From the NCBI RefSeq assembly GCF_017876395.1, contig NZ_JAGINX010000001.1, forward strand, positions 310,001-374,000: a stretch of DNA of 64,000 bases, in the 5' to 3' direction. Source of the DNA: Nesterenkonia lacusekhoensis (GTDB taxonomy: Bacteria > Actinomycetota > Actinomycetes > Actinomycetales > Micrococcaceae). The position numbers and the translations under genes are program-made. Within the stretch, counting starts at the first letter, position 1. The number at the start of each line of letters is the position of its first letter. Below are positions 56,917 to 64,000 of this stretch, in pieces. A model generated the notes under the pieces. That model was not told where the DNA came from. It saw nothing but the letters and a program-made list of their open reading frames with translations, and searched no databases.

Positions 56917-57498
56917 TCAGGCAGAGGGCGAGTTCCGCATCCTCAGCTGCTCCAACTGGGCGGCCACGCGGCTGGCGTCGGGCGCTGAGACGTAATACCA
57001 CTCAGCCAGGCGGGGACTTCCGCCGATGCTGATCTCGCCGCTGCGGACCGCCTGGCGGAACTCCGGCCGGATCTTCACCAGCAGCGTCTCAGAGCCGGCC
57101 AGGTAGCCGATGCGGCCTCCGCCCATGAGTTTCCAGCCCACGTCGAAGCTGCCGCCGCGCGGTGCCTCCTCGATGGAGGCGATGGCCTCCCAGGGGAGGT
57201 TCCGGGTGACCACATGTCCCATGGACATGGTGAGCCCACTCTGGGCAGAGGCCTCCACATGGACCACGCAGGCCTTCACCAGCACAGTGCACAGCAGGGC
57301 AGTGGTGCCGATCACGCTGAAGGTCAGCACCAGGTCGGCCAGGCCCGACTCCTCCGGGACCAGCAGGAAGACCGTCAGCACGATGAGCGCGGTGAAGCCG
57401 AGCAGGCCATAGATGAGCACATAGGCCGGGCGTTCGGGCTGGCTGAGCGTGCTGACGGCGTCAGGGTCGGCGGCAGGGGAGTGGGGCGAGCGATCCAT
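56917..57498 (-). CDS. Membrane protein with PH-like domain, unknown function
   Basis: A 193-residue protein. Two hydrophobic segments (about 27-47 and 56-78) are followed by a cytoplasmic beta-rich domain (about 80-185: SMGHVVTRNLPWEAIASIEE, GWKLMGGGRIGYLAGSETLL, EISIGGSPRLAEWYYVSAPD) that resembles bacterial PH-like domains of small membrane proteins. No specific family is claimed. GGAGG lies just upstream of the ATG. It is the gene after groEL on the same strand, separated by a terminator. Confidence 0.72.
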   Translation of the reverse strand: MDRSPHSPAADPDAVSTLSQPERPAYVLIYGLLGFTALIVLTVFLLVPEESGLADLVLTFSVIGTTALLCTVLVKACVVHVEASAQSGLTMSMGHVVTRNLPWEAIASIEEAPRGGSFDVGWKLMGGGRIGYLAGSETLLVKIRPEFRQAVRSGEISIGGSPRLAEWYYVSAPDASRVAAQLEQLRMRNSPSA

Positions 57499-57543
57499 GC
57501 CTCCATTCCATCAGACGCGCGGAAAGTCCTCCCGAGCACGAAA

Positions 57544-57578
57544 AAGGCCGGCCCGGGAGCGTATCCCGGACCGGCCTT
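57544..57578 (-). terminator. Terminator of the groES-groEL operon
   Basis: A 15-base stem (57544-57558 with 57564-57578; 14 of 15 pair) with a five-base loop, followed on the minus strand by TTTTTCG. A canonical rho-independent terminator about 30 bases past the groEL stop. Confidence 0.85.
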
Positions 57579-57611
57579 CTCGCAGCCTGAAGAAGCTTCA
57601 GAGGGAGAGGA

Positions 57612-59521
<1,910 letters not shown>

Positions 59522-59635
59522 GTCAGTTCTCTCCTTTGCAGATGGTGAATCGGTACAGGTTGCGCGCCGTGGGAGTGACCAACCGTCGTCGCGGGTACCG
59601 GAGGCGTGCCTCCGCCGGTTAGCGCCCCTTTGGCA

Positions 59636-59662
59636 TTAGCACCCGGTGACGGCGAGTGCTAG
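59636..59662 (-). promoter_or_regulatory. CIRCE element 1 (HrcA operator)
   Basis: TTAGCACCC (59636-59644), nine bases, GAGTGCTAG (59654-59662). It matches TTAGCACTC-N9-GAGTGCTAA with two mismatches and has the exact N9 spacing. Confidence 0.8.
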
Positions 59663-59681
59663 GACAAACTATATGACTCCC

Positions 59682-59708
59682 TTAGCACTCGATCAAGGAG
59701 AGTGCCAA
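59682..59708 (-). promoter_or_regulatory. CIRCE element 2 (HrcA operator)
   Basis: TTAGCACTC (59682-59690), nine bases, GAGTGCCAA (59700-59708). One mismatch to the consensus, which is nearly perfect. The two elements lie 46 bases apart and imply double HrcA control. Confidence 0.88.
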
Positions 59709-59820
59709 GGGAGTCGTAGCGGCGATATCCGGTTGGGCGCGTCGGGTGTCGGTCCCGACGCCGGAGCGTCAGCGGCTCCTCAACGGTTCAGCGATTCCTC
59801 AACGGTTCAACGAGTGCGGC

Positions 59821-60627
59821 TCACAGGTGGGTCTCGACGTCGGCGTCCTCGCGCAGCTCCTCGATATGAGACATCAGGGCCTCATTCTCGTTCTGCTGGG
59901 CGGCCTGCTCCTCGAGCTCATCGCGGACCTCATCGAAGGGAGGCATCTCCTGCTGCTCGGCGCCGGGGGCGCCCTCGCCGCCGCCTTCGCCGCCCTGAGC
60001 CTCAGCCATCATCTCCTGCTGCTGCTCCTGCTGGTCATAGAGCTCCTGGAGCTCCTCCTCCGAGGGCTCCTCAATGTCCAGGCTCTCGGTGACCTGGTTG
60101 ATCAGGGCCTGATCGGAGGCATCCTCACGCAGCTCCTCCTCGGAGTTGCCCTGCTCCTCATAGGCCTCGATGAGTTCGTCGGCCGACTCCATGCCGCCCT
60201 GTTCGGCGGCGTCCTCCAGAGCGGCGTCGATGTCCTCCTCCGAGGCCTCGAAGCCCTGCTGCTCAGCGTCCTGGAGGAGCAGCTCAGTGCCGATGGCAGT
60301 GTCCAGGACCTGTTCCTGGATGGTGGCCTCGTCCGGCTCCTCGCCAGACATCTGGGCCTGCATGGCCATCTGCTGGAACTGCTGCTCATAGAGCGGGATG
60401 AACTCCTCGCTGGAGAGCTCCTCGCCGTTGACAGTGGCGACGACATCAGGGATGTCCTCGGTGTCCGGCTCAGGCATCTCCATGTCTTCCTGGCCCATGG
60501 GGGCCTCCTGGCCCTCTTCCTCGGCTCCTCCGGAGGCTTCGGCGTCGGGCTCGGCGTTCTGGTCGCAGGCGGCCAATCCCAGGAGCAGGGTGGTGGCGGC
60601 CGCACCGGTCAGCAGTTTCTTATGCAC
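59821..60627 (-). CDS. SurA-N-like acidic lipoprotein
   Basis: A 268-residue protein with a signal and lipobox (LLLGLAACDQNAEPD), then an acidic linker and a SurA N-terminal-like domain (about 62-200: VVATVNGEELSSEEFIPLYE, TAIGTELLLQDAEQQGFEAS). The peptidyl-prolyl isomerase domain of full SurA is absent, and Glu/Gln-rich acidic runs occupy the C-terminal part. It may chaperone secreted proteins on the outer face of the membrane. The GTG start follows GAGGAGAA. It sits between groES and guaB. Confidence 0.8.
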   Translation of the reverse strand: MHKKLLTGAAATTLLLGLAACDQNAEPDAEASGGAEEEGQEAPMGQEDMEMPEPDTEDIPDVVATVNGEELSSEEFIPLYEQQFQQMAMQAQMSGEEPDEATIQEQVLDTAIGTELLLQDAEQQGFEASEEDIDAALEDAAEQGGMESADELIEAYEEQGNSEEELREDASDQALINQVTESLDIEEPSEEELQELYDQQEQQQEMMAEAQGGEGGGEGAPGAEQQEMPPFDEVRDELEEQAAQQNENEALMSHIEELREDADVETHL

Positions 60628-60705
60628 AGCGTTCTCCTCACACGTGGACAAGTCTGCACCGTAGGGCCTGCAGCACAACGGATGCTCCATGCCGGCTGGT
60701 GGTGA

Positions 60706-62322
<1,617 letters not shown>

Positions 62323-62334
62323 GGACACCACCTC

Positions 62335-63489
62335 TTGAGCAACGAACTCCCCATCGGCCTGGCCAAGAACGCGCGCCGGGCCTGGGCACTGGACGATGTC
62401 GCCGTCGTGCCCAGCCGCCGGACCCGCAGCCCGCAGGACGTCAGCCTGGAGTGGCAGATCGACGCCTATAAGTTCGACATGCCGGTCATCGGTGCGCCGA
62501 TGGACTCGGTCATGTCCCCGGCGACGGCCATCGCCCTGGGCAAGCTGGGCGGCCTGGGCGTGCTGAACCTGGAGGGTCTGTGGACCCGGTATGAGAACCC
62601 CGAGCCCATCCTCGAGGAGATCGCCGCGCTGGAGGCCAGCGACGTCTCTCCGGAGAACACTCAGCGGCTGCAGGAGCTCTACGCCGAGCCGATCAAGGCG
62701 GAGCTGATCACTGCGCGGCTGGCAGAGATCCGTGAGGCCGGCGTCGTGGTCTCCGGGTCCCTGACTCCGCAGCGGACCCAGGAGTTCTACCAGACAGTGG
62801 TCGACGCCGGCGTCGACATGTTCGTCATCCGCGGGACCACTGTCTCGGCCGAGCACGTCACGGACAACGGTGCGGACGGCACTGAGCCGCTGAACCTGAA
62901 GAAGTTCATCTACGAGCTTGATGTTCCGGTGATCGTCGGCGGTGCGGCCGGGTACACCCCGGCGCTGCACCTGATGCGCACCGGTGCCGCCGGTGTCCTG
63001 GTGGGCTTCGGCGGCGGCTCGTCCACCACCACTCGCCGGGCACTGGGCATCCGCGTGCCGATGGCCACGGCCATCAGCGACATCGCAGCCGCGCGCCGGG
63101 ACTACCTGGATGAGTCCGGCGGGCGCTACGTGCATGTGATCGCCGACGGCGGCCTGGGCACCTCCGGCGACATCGTCAAAGCTCTGGCCATGGGCGCCGA
63201 CGCCGTGATGCTCGGGGCCACTCTGGCCCGGGCGGAGGAGGCCCCCGGCCGGGGCTGGCACTGGGGCCTGGAAGCCGTCCATGAGGAGTTCCCGCGCGGC
63301 CACCGCACCCACGTGGGCACCGTCGGGCCGCTGGAGGAGGTCCTCTGGGGCCCCAGCCACCACACCGACGGGACCTCCAACCTGATGGGCGGGCTCAAGC
63401 GGGCCATGGCCACCACCGGCTACGTGGACGTGAAGTCGTTCCAGCGGGTCGACGCCATCGTCTCCCCGCTGAGCCAGCAGGACCGCTGA
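62335..63489 (+). CDS. guaB3: GuaB3-family IMP dehydrogenase-like protein
   Basis: A 384-residue paralogue of IMP dehydrogenase without CBS domains, of the GuaB3 type of actinobacteria (Rv3410c). It begins LPIGLAKNARRAWALDDVAV and keeps the TIM-barrel phosphate loops (IADGGLGTSGDIVKALAMGA). In the catalytic loop the cysteine is replaced: GGGSSTTTR (residues 226-234) has threonine (Thr231) where IMP dehydrogenase has Cys. Classical oxidation of IMP is therefore not expected. The start is TTG, and it is translated from the guaB transcript. Confidence 0.9.
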   Translation: MSNELPIGLAKNARRAWALDDVAVVPSRRTRSPQDVSLEWQIDAYKFDMPVIGAPMDSVMSPATAIALGKLGGLGVLNLEGLWTRYENPEPILEEIAALEASDVSPENTQRLQELYAEPIKAELITARLAEIREAGVVVSGSLTPQRTQEFYQTVVDAGVDMFVIRGTTVSAEHVTDNGADGTEPLNLKKFIYELDVPVIVGGAAGYTPALHLMRTGAAGVLVGFGGGSSTTTRRALGIRVPMATAISDIAAARRDYLDESGGRYVHVIADGGLGTSGDIVKALAMGADAVMLGATLARAEEAPGRGWHWGLEAVHEEFPRGHRTHVGTVGPLEEVLWGPSHHTDGTSNLMGGLKRAMATTGYVDVKSFQRVDAIVSPLSQQDR

Positions 63490-63521
63490 GCAGCCCTCAC
63501 CGTTGATCGTCTCCCACAGTT

Positions 63522-63586
63522 GATTGGGCGAAGAACCGCCGTCTGAGCAGCAGATCTGCTCTGGGACGGTGGTTCTTCGCCCAATC
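63522..63586. repeat. Palindromic repeat, family A, after guaB3
   Basis: Arms of 22 bases (63522-63543 and 63565-63586) pair at 21 positions; the core is TGGGCGAAGAACC and CCGTC, shared with the element at 1085-1143. The loop holds a smaller palindrome AGCAGATCTGCT. TTTTC follows on the plus strand, so it could end the guaB operon and the facing gene. Confidence 0.8.
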
Positions 63587-63596
63587 TTTTCTTCGG

Positions 63597-64000
63597 TCAG
63601 GGCTGGCCCAGGCGGGAACGGTAGGCCAGCAGAGTCCCGACGCCGAGCAGCCCGGCCGCGATCGCGGCGATCCAGAAGTTCTGGGCACCGGTCAGCGCCA
63701 GGTCTCCCTCGCTGGAGGCAGCTGTGGGGGAGGTGTCGTCGGGAGCAGCGTTCGAGCCTGCGGCTCCCAGATCCGTTCCGGCCTCGGCGTCCGCACGTTC
63801 GTCGCCTGCTTCGGAGCCGGCTGGCGCTTCTGCGGCTGAGGATTCGTCGTCGACCGGTTCCTCCCCAGCCGACGGTCCGTCTTCAGACACCCCGTCCTCA
63901 CCGGAGCCTGTGCCGGCCCCCTGATCTGCATCGTCTTCCTGGCCTGCGTCGTCCTCCTCAGTGGCGCCCTCCTCCTCGGCGCCGCCGTCGGTCTCCTCAC
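63597..64000 (-). CDS. Sortase-anchored acidic surface protein, C-terminal part
   Basis: The frame is open to the right edge and the start lies outside the window. The visible 134 residues are a Glu/Asp/Ala/Ser-rich stalk (about 100 residues) followed by a sorting signal: LALTG, a hydrophobic stretch (AAIAAGLLGVGTLLAY) and a basic end (RSRLGQP). LALTG fits the LAXTG motif of class E sortases of high-GC actinobacteria rather than LPXTG. The protein is probably linked to peptidoglycan and projects an acidic stalk. No sortase gene is in the window. Confidence 0.8.
   Translation of the reverse strand, partial: EETDGGAEEEGATEEDDAGQEDDADQGAGTGSGEDGVSEDGPSAGEEPVDDESSAAEAPAGSEAGDERADAEAGTDLGAAGSNAAPDDTSPTAASSEGDLALTGAQNFWIAAIAAGLLGVGTLLAYRSRLGQP

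Overview
This window is about 64 kb of a high-GC actinobacterial chromosome, most like the Micrococcaceae (Nesterenkonia or Arthrobacter relatives) by gene content and protein similarity recalled from memory. Supporting signs are GTG/TTG starts, HrcA/CIRCE-type heat-shock control, a BioQ-type biotin site, a RamB-like regulator, a small SRP RNA and many apparently leaderless genes (TANNNT box, 6-7 nt, then the start codon). Several exported proteins are very acidic, which would fit a salt-tolerant organism. The genus is an inference.

Region 1 (1-8000) is a 5-oxoproline (pyroglutamate) locus: the end of pxpA, a PxpB-PxpC fusion, a biotin carboxylase fused to a biotin carrier, a GntR regulator with two operators over the next promoter, an NRAMP-like transporter, a YcsI-type hydro-lyase and a DUF1989 (urea-carboxylase-associated) protein. 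Together these resemble a split urea-carboxylase-like machine. Region 2 (8000-20000) has a DUF368 membrane protein, a hydrolase, a GltS-type symporter, a tandem glycine riboswitch with gcvP and gcvT, a divergent two-component pair and an acyl-CoA dehydrogenase. Region 3 (20000-34100) is mostly minus strand: pyridoxal kinase, NUDIX-like protein, membrane proteins, DedA, RluA-type pseudouridine synthase, a VOC protein with a large acidic insert, Lhr helicase, a Rossmann protein and RlmH, then gdhA on plus.

Region 4 (34100-46800) has the SRP RNA, a bioYMN-MOSC operon, a nuclease, a LytR_C protein, a collagen-like/repeat membrane protein, isocitrate lyase followed by a shortened malate-synthase-like protein, a RamB-like regulator, a CitMHS transporter and an intact IS3-like element. 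Region 5 (46800-56900) is transport: a betaine OpuA operon, a TetR/MFS pair, phnDCE with a double-length permease, and another MFS protein. Region 6 (56900-64000) has groES-groEL with two CIRCE boxes, a SurA-like lipoprotein, guaB, guaB3 and the end of a sortase-anchored acidic protein.

The most unusual structure is a set of long near-perfect palindromes (about 20-bp arms) at gene ends. Two sequence families occur twice here, and one copy lies in frame inside the PxpB-PxpC fusion. The other standout is the malate synthase relic or pseudoenzyme in the aceA operon.
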